Shown here: one piece after another, positions 22,589 through 33,902 of the stretch
Layout of the letters: every line of letters starts with the position of its first letter
Position numbering within the stretch: position 1 is the first letter of the stretch
NCBI GenBank assembly: GCA_036873135.1
Contig: JAPTYO010000015.1
Location: 5,478,839-5,542,838 of the forward strand
Direction: 5' to 3'
DNA: 64,000 nt
Source: Clarkia xantiana subsp. parviflora
Lineage: Eukaryota; Streptophyta; Magnoliopsida; Myrtales; Onagraceae
The notes under the pieces: model-generated
What the model was told of the DNA's origin: nothing
What the model saw: the letters and a program-made list of their open reading frames with translations, nothing else
Databases searched by the model: none
Translations under genes and position numbers: made by a program

Positions 22589-23940
22589 TTGCGAAAATCA
22601 GGGTGACAATTTAAAGCATTTTGAAAAGAATTTTGAGATAGGAAGCGCCAGACAATGATTCCTTGGTCATCTAGCCTAACTGACCACCACTAAACCAATG
22701 GAAGGGGGCTGTGTAAAGAGTTCGTTCTCCCGACGTCTTCTTTCTAATAGACCGGTCTCTTTTAAAAACAGTTTAATCGCTACTTTAACCGGAACGAGGA
22801 GTTTTTACATATACCCGATCTTGGATTTCCCAAGGCCCTTTTAAAATATTTCGAGGATTTCTCATGCATACACAATTCTACTACACTAGCAAATTATCGC
22901 ATGCGGCCATATCCTGAAACTATCATGCATACGCATCATGCGTAGTCATTCCACATCAAACATGCATGTTTGGCGACTGAATATCACTTTAAAATAGTTG
23001 GGGATGACTTGAATTTCATGCTTTCAAAGTCATGCGTACATCTAGACATGGATCCTATCAAGATCACTCAGCATAGCATGTCTATCCTAGTGCGCAACTC
23101 ATTAATTGACAATTGGGCTCTGCCCCCAAGCATGCAATATCCAGCTAGCTTGACATAGTCAGTATCAATTCTACATGAATTTATATTAATATATAATAAT
23201 TTCAATTTAGCCCTCAAAATGATTCAGTCCCATAATTATACATTTTCCGAGATCCATCCATATAGCCGAAACTGGGCATCAGGTTTGATTAAAACGTGTA
23301 AATATCAAACCGATTCGCGATGTGCAGGTAATTTTAAAGTTAAAAAACATTTGGATTTTAAATTTGACCCGACTTAAATTTAGTCAACCCGAACCGGTCC
23401 GGTCAAATTGGTCATGTTCAGTCAACCTGGTATGACCGGTTGGACCCGGTCCTATCCAATTAGGTTAGGTACGGTTCGGTTCATATTTACACGAATCGGG
23501 TCCGGTTTGACCTGACCCATTAGCCCACCTGGTCTGAACCAGTTCGTACCGATTGAGAATTCTGGGCCGGGTTGGCCCGGCCTTTGGGACCCGACCCGAA
23601 CCAAACCGGTTCGGATCCCACTTGGTTATCCGGGTCGGTCGACCCAACCTGGTTGCGCATTTGGGTTCCAGCCCAAAACTACTCGGTCCGGAACCCTAAT
23701 TACTTGGTGGCTAAGTATATTTTATATCCTTCAAAACTTAACTTAGTTGTCAAGTAATATTAATTATAATAGATATTACCCTACAGATAATTAATGCGCA
23801 ATATATATCTATAACTGATTTGATTCTCTACTAAAGATAAAATCTATCAGTAAATATATTTTCTCAATCATTAAGGTAATTAATTATCTCCAAATATTCA
23901 AATATCCCTAAAAATATGCACATAAAATATCAGACAGTTT
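22589..23940 (-). other. 5' leader of copia 2, no gene
   Basis: Non-coding sequence collinear with the leaders of copia 1 (7231-8527) and copia 3 (about 42600-44700), sharing blocks such as CAGCATAGCATGTCTATCCTA. A stretch at 23380-23640 is rich in GGTCCGGTT/AACCGG-like words. No GCTCTGATACCA primer site remains. Confidence 0.6.
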
Positions 23941-24357
23941 CCTTCGTTTGACTCTTGTTAAGGAGGAAATCTGAAGGCAATGGTCTTCACAACAAAGCTT
24001 CTTTCAATCTGGTTGCTGGATGGATCTCTAGAGTGAATTACTTGAAATAATTCGACACCTACTCTTTGTAGTATATGGTTCGGCCGAACCTAGTGTCTTA
24101 GGGAGAGGGGATTTCTTTGTGACTACTAATAGGGAGAGAATGACCAACCCCAAGAAATCTCTAACACCTCTTATTGTAAGATGAGGTGAGCAAAACCCTA
24201 AGTGGGTTACACACCTATTTCGGCCGAACCTTGTGTCTAATTAGGCTAGCCCGATCATGGCCCATGGGGATTTCGGCCAGACCCGAAATCCTCTTTGTGT
24301 CATACCCCAAATTAGACTTAGCATTTTGGGTTTATATTAATGGGCTTCTGTTACGAC
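23941..24357 (-). mobile_element. Truncated 5' LTR of copia 2 (probable)
   Basis: It resembles the copia 3 LTR in order of blocks: TTCGGCCGAACCT, GGAGAGGGGATTTC, then TTAATGGGCTTCTGTTACG against TTAACGGGCTACCAATTACGG. It stops at ACG, about 30 bp short of the expected CATATGCTAACA terminus. Both ends are missing, so the limits are approximate. Confidence 0.5.
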
Positions 24358-24500
24358 GACCCATTTAATCTAAACGCCAAGACAACCATCTGTAAATTGA
24401 ACAATCTACGCATCAAGTATACATTTTTCATCGCCGATGATTTCTCGTACATGTTAACCAACGCCTTTAAAAAGCTCAACGTCAATGTTTCCTTGACGAT
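24358..24500 (-). pseudogene. Fragment of an unrelated copia gag
   Basis: Minus-strand reading gives ALVNMYEKSSAMKNVYLMRR then LFNLQM, the conserved core of plant copia gag proteins that lies ahead of the 'LNEF' block. It is only about 45 codons and abuts the broken copia 2 LTR. 24501-24717 carries possible frameshifted upstream gag and otherwise nothing I recognise. Confidence 0.6.
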
Positions 24501-24717
24501 GTTGAATGCAATATTCCTGGATAGATACAATCAGATCAGCCTCAGTGCTTGACAATCCTAAAGCTTCCACTATTGCGCTTTCAACGATTCTTGATACATT
24601 TAAGAAACAATAAGTACAATTTAGCTTTCCCTCTTTTTACTTTTCAAAAAATATTAGCTTAGTTAAGGATAACGAAAAATGAAATAGCATTGTAATATAT
24701 TTTTACTGACGAATTAG

Positions 24718-25140
24718 AATTGCCCCCAGGATCCATAATTCCCTCAAAGGGGGTCCAAGATATATACATTATCGGACCTTTTGAATAAGAGTCAAGAAGA
24801 CCTTATGAAAATGAAACATTTTCGTATAGAAGATGTAAATCAGATCTTGGACATTCTAGAAATAGAAAAAGCATTTATAGAAAGTTCTAAACCATTAGAA
24901 TTTATTTTGGAGATTGGATGTGGTTACTAATTCATGATATAGCATGTACAGAATGAAAACCTCATTCTCGATTCTACGAGAATTTTTATTAAAGCCTTTC
25001 ATTTGCCTCTCTTCGATGAAATTTTTATTTTCCCAGAATGTATTCTCATTTTTAGCATAACTCTTTATCTGATGATCAGTTTAATCTCTGATCAAATAGA
25101 TATACATTGGTTATATTTTATCTCTTCAATAAGTTTAGTA
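24718..25140 (+). pseudogene. ndhB: Plastid-derived ndhB 5' end and upstream flank (nuclear insertion)
   Basis: From ATG at 24934 the frame reads as the N-terminus of plastid NADH dehydrogenase-like subunit 2: [37 protein letters not shown]. Codon 3 is a stop (TAG where plastid ndhB has Trp) and several residues are changed. 24718-24933 is probably the plastid sequence upstream of ndhB; that part is inferred from continuity. The decay shows an old nuclear copy. Confidence 0.8.
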
Positions 25141-25514
25141 AAGTGTCATCGTATGCCCTAGATGATATATTATTACTGGCCATACTTGGCATTCAGATAT
25201 CCACTTCAAAGGAGACTTGTCTAAAACTACCGATAGTAACTAGAGGTCGAGTTATTGATGCGAGATGGATCCAGAAAGGGGGTTCAAGCTATAATCCATA
25301 AACTATTCGTGTTTATATTTTATAGATATATGAAATCAAAGTAGGGGATAAAGTAGCCGGAAGACATGGAAATATATGTATCATTTCCAAAATTTTACCT
25401 AAACAAGATATGCCTTATTTGCAAGATCGAAGACCTGAAGACCTGATGATATGGTCTTCAATCCATTAGGATTCCCCTCTCTAATGAATGTATGACCGAT
25501 ATTTGAATGCTCAC
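25141..25514 (+). pseudogene. rpoB: Plastid-derived rpoB fragment (nuclear insertion)
   Basis: The plus strand reads through conserved blocks of plastid RNA polymerase beta subunit: [52 protein letters not shown] and [12 protein letters not shown] remnants, ending IFEC. It has frameshifts and in-frame stops. Element B inserted at its end; after B, the duplicated CTCAC and TC (35936-35942) complete a few more bases of rpoB, so the plastid piece ends near 35942. Confidence 0.88.
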
Positions 25515-25661
25515 TGTTAGGTTATAAAGTCTAGGTCAACGGGTCGTCAATCTAGAATTTATCTCCCACTAATGAAATGTCGGGTTCACTGTTCCTAGGA
25601 CTAGTCATTCTGATACATGCCCTTCTGCTCCCTTGGGGTAGTCGTTCTGATATATGTCCTT

Positions 25662-25852
25662 CTCTTCTCTCCTTCTGACCTCCTTTCCTTCTCTCCTTCT
25701 GACCTCCTTTCCTTCTCTCCTTCTGACCTCCTTTCCTTCTCTCCTTCTGACCTCCTTTCCTTCTCTCCTTCTGACCTCCTTTCCTTCTCTCCTTCTGACC
25801 TCCTTTCCTTCTCTCCTTCTGACCTCCTTTCCTTCTCTCCTTCTGACCTCTT
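25662..25852. repeat. 24-bp purine/pyrimidine tandem array in LTR B
   Basis: About eight copies of CTGACCTCCTTTCCTTCTCT plus CCTT. The minus strand is almost pure purine. Translated on the minus strand it gives repeats of KERRSEGE, but that frame is better explained as a repeat artefact. The same array is at 34853-35043. The LTR of E lacks it. Confidence 0.95.
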
Positions 25853-26279
25853 GAGGCTTGTACTTCTTACCCCTGGGGCTTGTCCTACTGCTCTATGCTC
25901 TTCTGCTTCCTTGGCTCTCTTCTCCTTGCTACCCTGCAAGAGGGGCAATACCAGGCACAGAGGGGGGGGTGGTGCCTGATGAACCCTCTCCGATGCCTAA
26001 GTCAGTACGGTTTTAGAGAGATAAAGCTAGAGAGATGTCAGAGCAAAATTGTGCCACTTGCCAAGATGTCCAAATGAGTTGTGAAGGTGGGGTATTTATA
26101 GGCAACGGTGTCATTAAGGTGGCTTAATGACATCGTTAACCTTTAAACACAATTAATTAACCTTTAAGCGCATAATTAAGACTTTAGGATACGGAGAAGG
26201 TAGGCGGAGTGAATCGAGGGTGGGAGTCCGAAAATGGTGCCGGGGCCCTTAGGGGGAGGAGAAATCCGACCCCCAAGGG

Positions 26280-26540
26280 TAGGGGTTGGCCAACCCCATC
26301 CCCCCTAGGGGAGATCGGGTTGGCCGACCCGATCTCTCCTAGGAGAGATCGGGTTGGCCGACCCGATCTCTCCTAGGAGAGATCGGGTTGGTCCACCCGA
26401 TCTCCCCTAGGGGAGATCGGGTTGGTCCACCCGATCTCCCCTAGGGGAGATCGGGTTGGTCCACCCGATCTCCCCTAGGGGAGATCGGGTTGGCTGACCC
26501 GATCTCCCCTAGGGGAGGTCGGGTGTGGCCACCCAACCTC
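26280..26540. repeat. 34-bp palindromic tandem array in LTR B (U3)
   Basis: About seven to eight 34-bp units, each built of two palindromes: CTCCCCTAGGGGAG (or CTCTCCTAGGAGAG) and ATCGGGTTGGCCGACCCGAT or its TTGGTCCA variant. It lies upstream of the minus-strand TATA box. Confidence 0.93.
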
Positions 26541-26705
26541 ACCTAGGCGAGTCTGACTCGGCCGGACGGGCGCTTCGGCCTCGTCCGAGCCGTTGGTGTT
26601 TTCGCGAAGGGTTCGGGTTGAAGTTTCGATTTACAATCATAAATGGGACGATAAAAATGTAACGGTTCGGAAGTCAACGGGTTCAAATTGGGCGTATATC
26701 CATCA

Positions 26706-27780
26706 CATGCCCCCGAGTCAACCAATGGCCTAACCCTTGATTGACTCTATTTTAGGATGGTATGACACGCGCAATTTGAAACCGGGGTTTTACCTTCTTT
26801 GTCTGAATGCTTGCTTACCCATGGATGCGTACCTCTGACTCTACCCCCTGTCTTATGAGATAGAGGAATTGTAAACGTCAGAGTAGTACGGACGTGTGCC
26901 TAGGCACATGTCCGTCTGAGGTTGGAGTAATAAACCTATCTTTGCCGCAGGCGTATACTCAAAGAATACACGTTCACATAGGAATGCAATGTGAATGAAA
27001 CTAAGTGACTTATGCTTCAATTTCATGCCGGGATAAGTCTAAGTGAAGAAAAATTTCAATTTTGGTCCGAAATTTTTTCTAAGTATGGGATACTGGAAAA
27101 TACACCTAGGGTGTTAACTAGGAGTGAACATGGACAAATCATGAACATGAGGATGTGTACTAGCATACATGCAAGTAGGAACATAAGGATGGGAGTGAGT
27201 GGAGACATGCTGCGATTGTAGTCATGAATGTATGCATGAATATGTATGTATGTATGGGCGGGTTGTGAGTATGAGCATGAGTGATGACATTGATGTACCT
27301 GTAGATGTTAATCATGAATATGAGCATAAGTGCAAAGGTGAGAGCATAGACCTCTCCTTTACTCGAGGGTGGGAACTCTGCCACTCAATGGGACACAACG
27401 TTCCGCCTCCCTCGTACTAGCGTGAGCATTGTCCATTAACCTCGACCTTCGGCATGTGTATCATTTTTCCTTCATTCGTTGGAGCATGCGTATAGCTCTT
27501 GACCTTTACCCTGCAATTTGTTCCCCATAAAAGTGAGGGTGAAAAAGTTTACAAGCTTTCTTCTTACCGCCGCGAGCGAAGGGGTCTATTGACATGTGTT
27601 AAGGGTTGACCCTTCCTTCGGATGTGTTGGAGCGTTGCTCCATTTGGGGAAACTAAAAGTTCGCCCTCTTCCCTTGGTGTTAAGGTTGCCCCCGTAGTGG
27701 GCGTATCTCGCCCCTCCATGAGTAAGGGTCGATCTTTGCGTTGGCTGCTCGTATAGATGATTCACTTTTGGGAAGCTTTC
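26706..27780. other. Element B region between 3' LTR and antisense-gene remnant
   Basis: Begins with the purine tract; its first 150 bp closely match 58389-58540 in E. No gene is supported. Unlike E, the N-terminal domain of the antisense gene is absent. Confidence 0.6.
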
Positions 27781-28474
27781 TTCTTCAGACAGGGAGACCG
27801 TTGAATCAGATGAGAGGGAAGGACCCTCTAGTTCTGCTTATCAGACCAAGAAATTTTCTAAGTCAGGGGTGACTGCTAATGCTTCCAGTACGTTCTTTTT
27901 CCCTTCTTTTTTCTTTGTGATATACTTATGATTGTTCTCATGCTGCTTCCTTTTTGTTGTTAGAGCGTTCTTCCTTGGTTACCGAATGGTTCTTGTGGTG
28001 GGTGAGAGTTCAAGTCAATCTAAATCCAAGGCGCGGAAACCTGACTCTGAGGTCGGTCCCTCGGCTGCCGAGGAGAAAGAAACCGCGAAAGGCTCTCCTT
28101 CAAGTGCCCCCTTGCTGACTCCCTCCCATGGTAAGGAGGTAGTGGTTGAAGAGGCACCCCCTTTGCTTGACAAAAAGAAACAACCTGTGACTGGCGATGG
28201 GGTGATCATAGGTCTTGATGTCTCTTCTTTATCCTCTGCCCCCCAGCCGAGGGACCGAGACTCAGGTTCATTTCGTCTGTATGTAGATTTGACGACTTTC
28301 GAAGGTGTCTTTGGCTTTCCTATGGGTTATGTTATTAACCCCTGCGTTGAAGATTTTTCTTTTGGTGACGGGTGTGACCATCATCTTACACTGAGGTTCC
28401 CCTCTCTTGCCATGGCTCTGATTAAGATGGCAAATTCTTGCTTTGGAGTTTGGTGGAGACTGCTCTTGAATTAG
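27780..28474 (+). pseudogene. Remnant of the antisense gene in element B
   Basis: From 27962 (after a TTGTTAG acceptor) the frame reads SKSKARKPDSEVGPSAAEEK then EVVVEEAPPLLDKKK, matching E at 61240-61415 (SKSKPRRSDSEAGASAAKRK, EMVVEEVPSLADKGK). The preceding exon, with PSSSAYQTKKFSKSG-like residues near 27830, matches E near 61060. The transposon domain upstream and the coiled coil downstream are both missing. 28240-28474 reads on as an unrecognised sequence (GVFGFPMGYVINPC). Confidence 0.65.
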
Positions 28475-28784
28475 CCTCTACTAGTGTCGTAGTTGTGATC
28501 GTTGTGGGGATTGTTTTGTTATATGTCCTCAATAGTGCTTGTTGTGATTCTTTGCTTCATGATTGATTTCGTGAGATATGGAGGTTGTCTTCATAATAAG
28601 GACGTCTCCTTCCTGGTATCACCCAGTGGTTTGAAATATAAGTGCCTACCTTTGATGAGCGTACGAAGGGTGTTGTTTTTCCTTTTTCTTGAACCTCCTC
28701 CTAAGGCTAGGCGTAGCCTTTTGATGTTCGTGGTCGGGATGGTGTCTTTACAATTCATGTCTTTGACAGATGTTTTATGATGTG

Positions 28785-29048
28785 CTGCCATGATAATCAC
28801 TTCGGGGTATGTGGACGTGATAGCCACTTCGTGATGTGTCGGAGTGATAGCCCTTCTGTAGTGTGTGGACATGATAGCCAGTTCAGGGTATGTGGACATG
28901 ATAGCCACTTCAAGGTATGTGGACATGATAGCCACTTCAAGGTATGTGGACATGATAGCCACCTCAAGGTATGTGGACATGATAGCCACTTCAGTGTATG
29001 TGGACATGATAGCCACTTCAGTGTATGTGGACATGATAGCCACATCAC
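28785..29048. repeat. 27-bp tandem array in element B
   Basis: About ten units of GGTATGTGGACATGATAGCC plus ACTTCAA. Being a multiple of three it keeps frames open on both strands, giving spurious repeat peptides. It is not seen in E. 28475-28784 and 29049-29725 hold no recognisable gene. Confidence 0.92.
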
Positions 29049-29725
29049 GATGTATGGAGTTGTGCTTTAGTATTCCTTTCTCATTGGAGAGCCTTCGTTG
29101 CTATAGTTGCCTTTTGTGTAGGCTATGTTTGTTGGGTTAGGTCCCGATGTCTCGTCTTGTCGGATGTTGTATCCTTTATGCTCTTTAGATGTCTCCTTCA
29201 TGAGTTGTGCTTGACGATGTTCAAGTCTGATATGAGCATAGGTCACGCGAGGGCGACATGCATGACAATAACATTTGTCGGAGGTTGGTTTGTGTGGCTT
29301 GTAAGGCAATTCTCTTCTTGATGGGTCGAGCTTATTTTGAGAGCCTTGAACTTTGGATTTCATGTCTTTGCTATCCTTCTTGGTGATGTTGGGTTCCTTT
29401 GAGATACTTCTTTTGACTTGTGATATGGATGGTAGGATAACTCGTTACTTTTCATGGTAACCTCTTGTGCTTATGTATATGATCCTTTGGTCATGGACTT
29501 GTCCCTTGTATATGTTTTCCTTTCCTTATCTTTCTTTTGTGTTTTCCTTCATGCCGTACCTGCCATCTCATCAGGAAAAAACATTATGTGTTCTTTATAC
29601 AACCTTACTTTAAGATTACTTTCTCATGGGATCCTTCTGAGCATGGTATCCTTCTAAGCATGGTATCCTTTTAAGCATGGTGTGATGATCTCTTCTGATA
29701 CCCCTTACACGGTATACGTTGTACA

Positions 29726-30690
29726 GTTAGACCAAAGATACGCTCTTGGTGGGCGTCGAAATCTGTTCACGAGACAGGCTCTCGGACGGCACTTAACGTT
29801 TCACAGGATAGGCTCCCGGAGGGCACAGGTTAGTCCACCGATATCTTCTTGACGGGTGTCAAATCTGTTCACGAGACAGGCTCTCGGACGGCACTTAACG
29901 TTTCACAGGATAGGCTCCCGGAGGGCACAGGTTAGTCCACCGATACCTTCTTGACGGGTGTCAAATCTGTTCACGAGACAGGCTCTCGGACGGCACTTAA
30001 CGTTTCACAGGATAGGCTCCCGGAGGGCTCAGGTTAGACCAAAGATACGCTCCTGGTGGGCGTCGAACTGGTAGTTTGAAATCTACCTCAAGATACGCTC
30101 TTGGGGGCGTCGAACTGGTAGTGTTTTTTCTACCTCAAGATACGCTCTTGGGGGCGTCGAATCTGGTAGGTTGCAAATCTACCTCAGGATACGCTCCTGG
30201 GGGCGTCGAATTCGTAGTTTTTGGAAACCACTCTCAAGATACGCTCTTGGTGCGTCAAATTCGTAGTGTAATAACTACTCTCAAGATACGCTCTTGGGGG
30301 CGTCGAAGGTCGTAGTATGAACACTACTCTCAAGATACGCTCTTGGGGGCGTCGAAATTCGTAGTTTTTGGAAACCACTCTCAAGATACGCTCTTGGTGC
30401 GTCGAAGGTCGTAGTGTATAAACTACTCTCAAGATACGCTCTTGGGGGCGTCGAAGGTCGTAGTATGAACACTACTCTCAAGATACGCTCTTGGGGGCGT
30501 CGAATGTCGTAGTATGAAAACTACTCTCAAGATACGCTCTTGGGGGCGTCGAAGGTCGTAGTATGAACACTACTCTCAAGATACGCTCTTGGGGGCGTCG
30601 AATGTCGTAGTATGAAAACTACTCTCAAGATACGCTCTTGGGGGCGTCGAAATCTGTTCGCGAGATAGGCTCCCGGAGGGCTCATAATAT
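29726..30690. repeat. Composite tandem array of element B: 102-bp and about 48-bp units
   Basis: Three 102-bp units (about 29755-30040) contain GAGACAGGCTCTCGGACGGC and GGATAGGCTCCCGGAGGGC. They are followed by about twelve 47-49-bp units (30080-30650) with the core GATACGCTCTTGGGGGCGTC and a variable hairpin. E has the same composite at 62930-63795. It lies where the arrays of A and C lie, downstream of the antisense gene. Confidence 0.95.
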
Positions 30691-31427
30691 TACCTTACCC
30701 TGTGTCCTTTCTCATGTAGGGTGCATCTTTGGTATGCTTTTCGAGTCTTTACTTGACTTTTCCTTTTATGATATTGCATGCTATCACGCTTTTCCTTCAG
30801 TATGGGAGATCACCTCTCGAGGGCGATGTTTGTGTGTTGCCAACTTAGGACGAGTTCGTATAGGGAGTTGAGGATGCTTTCCTCTATGTGACCTCTTCTA
30901 GGAGAAGTGGTATCGCATGTTATTGTGATCTTCTGCCTCTAATCTCTTCTTTTATACTTAGGTGGACTACCAAGCACTTATTCGTTTGGTGCCCCCCAAG
31001 TTGCTTGGTGGTCACACCGCCTTTCATCTTTGGCCGTTGAAGGTCCCTCGTTCATTTTCTTGGTTGGGTACCCCTTATGCTCGGGGCTCCCTTGTCTGCT
31101 TCTTTGAATGCGATGAGTGTCCCTTGTAGGATTTACTCTTTCTCATGCTTGCTTGTTTCAGTCATAGGCATGGTTTGAATGATGCCTTTGTCGGATGTGT
31201 CTTTTGAAGTTGGGTGGAAGAGCTTTTGTTTTGGGTGGGTGGGGGTGGATTTCATTCTCTTGATAACTAGGATGTGGCAATGTTTGTATCCTAGGGGTGC
31301 TTGTAAATTTTTCCCCCCTTTCCTTGTGTAGGTTGAAGAGCTCTCTCATAGAATGGTGTCTTGAGTTGTTAATCTTGTAGGTGTGTTTCAGACTAGTCAA
31401 TCTGACCCATGCTCTTTGCTCGTGCAT

Positions 31428-31461
<34 letters not shown>

Positions 31462-32499
31462 CTGACCGGGCTGTATCTTCTTGGAGTGTTGTGGCACTTA
31501 GTGTGCCTTGCCTTTTCCTTCACACTGGAGTATTCTTCACTGCCCTTAGGGGGTGTCCCATTGGTCATGCTCCTCCCACCTTGAATGTTGATTGTAGACT
31601 TCCTTCGAATTAGGACTTGAATCTAAAAAGGGCGTTTTCCTTTAGGTTTGCAGGTGATGCTCCCTGATTTTCCCTGGGTTTGTTCCCGTATTGGCTATTC
31701 CTTGTTGGATAACTTCATTAGAGGCTGCATTTGTATTGCGTACGTATACGTGTTTGAGGTGTGTTGAGCTGACAAGTCCCTCCTCTTTTGTTTTATCATA
31801 ACCTTCATTCATCATGTATTCGGCGTATGGCTTTAAAGGCGGGGTATTTTTCTAGTGCCCCTTTTATCGTGGCTCTCCTCTTGATGGGATGCCAGAGTCA
31901 AATGTCTTATCATTTGCAGACAGGGTGGTTGATCGCGATGTGCGTCTAGTGTGAAGGTCGATCTTGAAACCTTACTCCCCAAGCTTTTGAGCTCTTCTTT
32001 GGTTGATCTTGTAGAACTATTATCCTGCCCTAAGGCTCTTGATAGGGGATGTATCTCATTTTCACACTCTAGTTGTTGCACTATCTCTTTTGCTAATCTT
32101 GCATCTTTAGAGTTTCTCTCTTGGTGCATGACTTCAATGACCGAATTTTCTACTGATGTTTGTTTTGTTAGGACTTGTATCCTTGGTTGCCTTTCTTTCT
32201 TGTGCGACGGCGAGGGAGTGTTTATGAACACTCAAATGTGTCGTACTTGGTAGAGGTATGCGCCTAATCTTTATGGCGCTGTCTTGAATCTTCGTGTACC
32301 TATCTTTGATGAACATGTTATTCATTGCATATATAATACGGAGTCCAAGGATCTCCGGGTTAGGATCATATTTTGAGAACAGAGACATAGTCATCTATTA
32401 GATAACCTCTTTATCTACGGAGTTTATTTTTGCAAGAATAAATGCAAGGATACTTGTAAGGATACTTTTAAGGATATGTGTTCCATCCTTATTCCTGGT
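30691..32499 (-). other. Degenerate internal region of element B, no readable pol
   Basis: By position this should be the 3' part of pol on the minus strand. I find no YVDD, RNase H or integrase motif. It includes a run of 35 G at 31426-31460. Confidence 0.55.
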
Positions 32500-32730
32500 T
32501 CATTTGCAGTGCCGTGTCCCTAATGGGTGTGTTGATGTTCTGACCACCTTTACTAGTAGGGGGTCCTTTGGTATTAGGTATGCCTGACTCTTCTCTAATA
32601 TCATCAATGGTTGGTCATGGGAGATGTCTGACGGACTCCCTTCATGTACTATGGTTCTCTTCATGTCAAAGTTGGTGATTCCCTCTCTTATGACTAACAT
32701 ATCATTGTGTGGAAATACTATGTTTTCCAT
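32500..32730 (-). pseudogene. Degenerate aspartic protease of element B (possible)
   Basis: The minus strand reads DMLVIREGITNFDMKRTIVH then EGSPSDI. This resembles the Tat protease block in A (ALVVTLDVDGFEMKRILIDG then GSSSDI), with the catalytic Asp-Gly lost (IDGG to VHEG). It is short, and nothing downstream in the frame looks like RT. Confidence 0.5.
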
Positions 32731-33902
32731 ATCCCTTTTTAAAAGCTTGATGATGGTGTCACCGTTCTTCCTTTGCTAGGCTTGGTGTCCTTGAGGGTTT
32801 TTGATGGAGGTGTATTCCATTATCTGGGGTGAGCTTTCTAAGTGTAGTTGTATCTCCTGGCTATTTTATGAAATCATAAAGATCCGCTGGAGGTGTTTGC
32901 TGCTGATGGTGGACGTTGCCCATGTGATATGGTTTCCTCTATTTTTGGAGGGATGTGTTCGCGGCTACCCCCTCTTGTGCTAATGGGCGTTTGTGGGGAG
33001 GGCATGTTGTGACTGGTGCCCCCCTTGCATACCAATGCCCGATGGGATCCTTTGACGGACTTGGCCCTAGGATGCTTAGTGGAAGGTTATAGTAGGGGTA
33101 ATCCTTTGTGACCTTCATGGTAGTTCCTCTATAGGATGTTGAGAGTGCTCGACTTATTTTTGTAACTGAGCCTTCCATCTTGTGATCTTTCCCAGAAACT
33201 TGACCTTATAGGTGTTCTTTGGGATTGAGGAATCTGTTGCTTGTGCATCTCTTGATTGGCGACGGCCTTTTACTGATTCTTCTAGTGGTCCACCTGTGTA
33301 TATATATATCACGGAGCCCGAAGGCGTCCGGTATGGTCATTCTTGGAAAACATGTTGATGTTAAGTATCATAATCTACTCCTTTTAGGGGGTTGACTTGT
33401 TATGCAGTTAAATTAAATAAGAGGATATGTGAAGGATATGGGTGTGGGGTGTTGAAATCCCCTGCTTCCTTGGTAATGTAACTGTCTTCCTCCATTAGTC
33501 TGTGTGTATTCCTTCCACTTGAGGAATATGAGGTCGCATCCTTGCAAGGCGGACTAGGTGGAGGTGTATCCTTCATGTATGCTATGTGCGGTCTCACTCT
33601 ACTATGTCTCTCCATGAGACTTCCCATTGTAGTAGCTATGTGCTGACGTGGTGTGGTACTCTATTAGTTCCCTGTTCAAATCCTTGTCTTTTCAACTCCT
33701 CCTCTGTCCTAGGAGGACGTGTGCCAAGGGTTGTCATGCACAAGGGGTTTGGACCTGTCGTGCTGTATCATGGGTAGGTGGTTGCTTTATTGTGTTGTTG
33801 GGACTATGTCCCTCCCTTTGAGCTTTCCTTGGTATGTCCCTTAGGCATGTCTGTGGTGATACGGACTGTATGTGTACATTGCCATGGTTGATGTTGGAAC
33901 TC

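Larger units (their letters stand above)
25515..26705 (-). repeat. 3' LTR of element B
   Basis: Contains a 24-bp tandem array (25662-25852), the hairpin at 25952-25978, TATAAATA on the minus strand at 26093-26100 and the palindrome array (26280-26540). It lacks 39 bp present in the other LTR, a deletion between two GGGGTTGG copies near 26290. Confidence 0.95.

Noticed and set aside
25601..25948. Minus-strand open frame with KERRSEGE repeats (also 34792-35139)
   Set aside because: It is the 24-bp LTR array read in frame; a repeat length divisible by three keeps frames open without selection.
28591..29140. Repeat proteins on both strands over the 27-bp array
   Set aside because: Open on both strands only because the unit is a multiple of three; no start context or homology.
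31158..31568. Minus-strand frame with polyproline
   Set aside because: The proline run is the G35 homopolymer; flanking residues match nothing.
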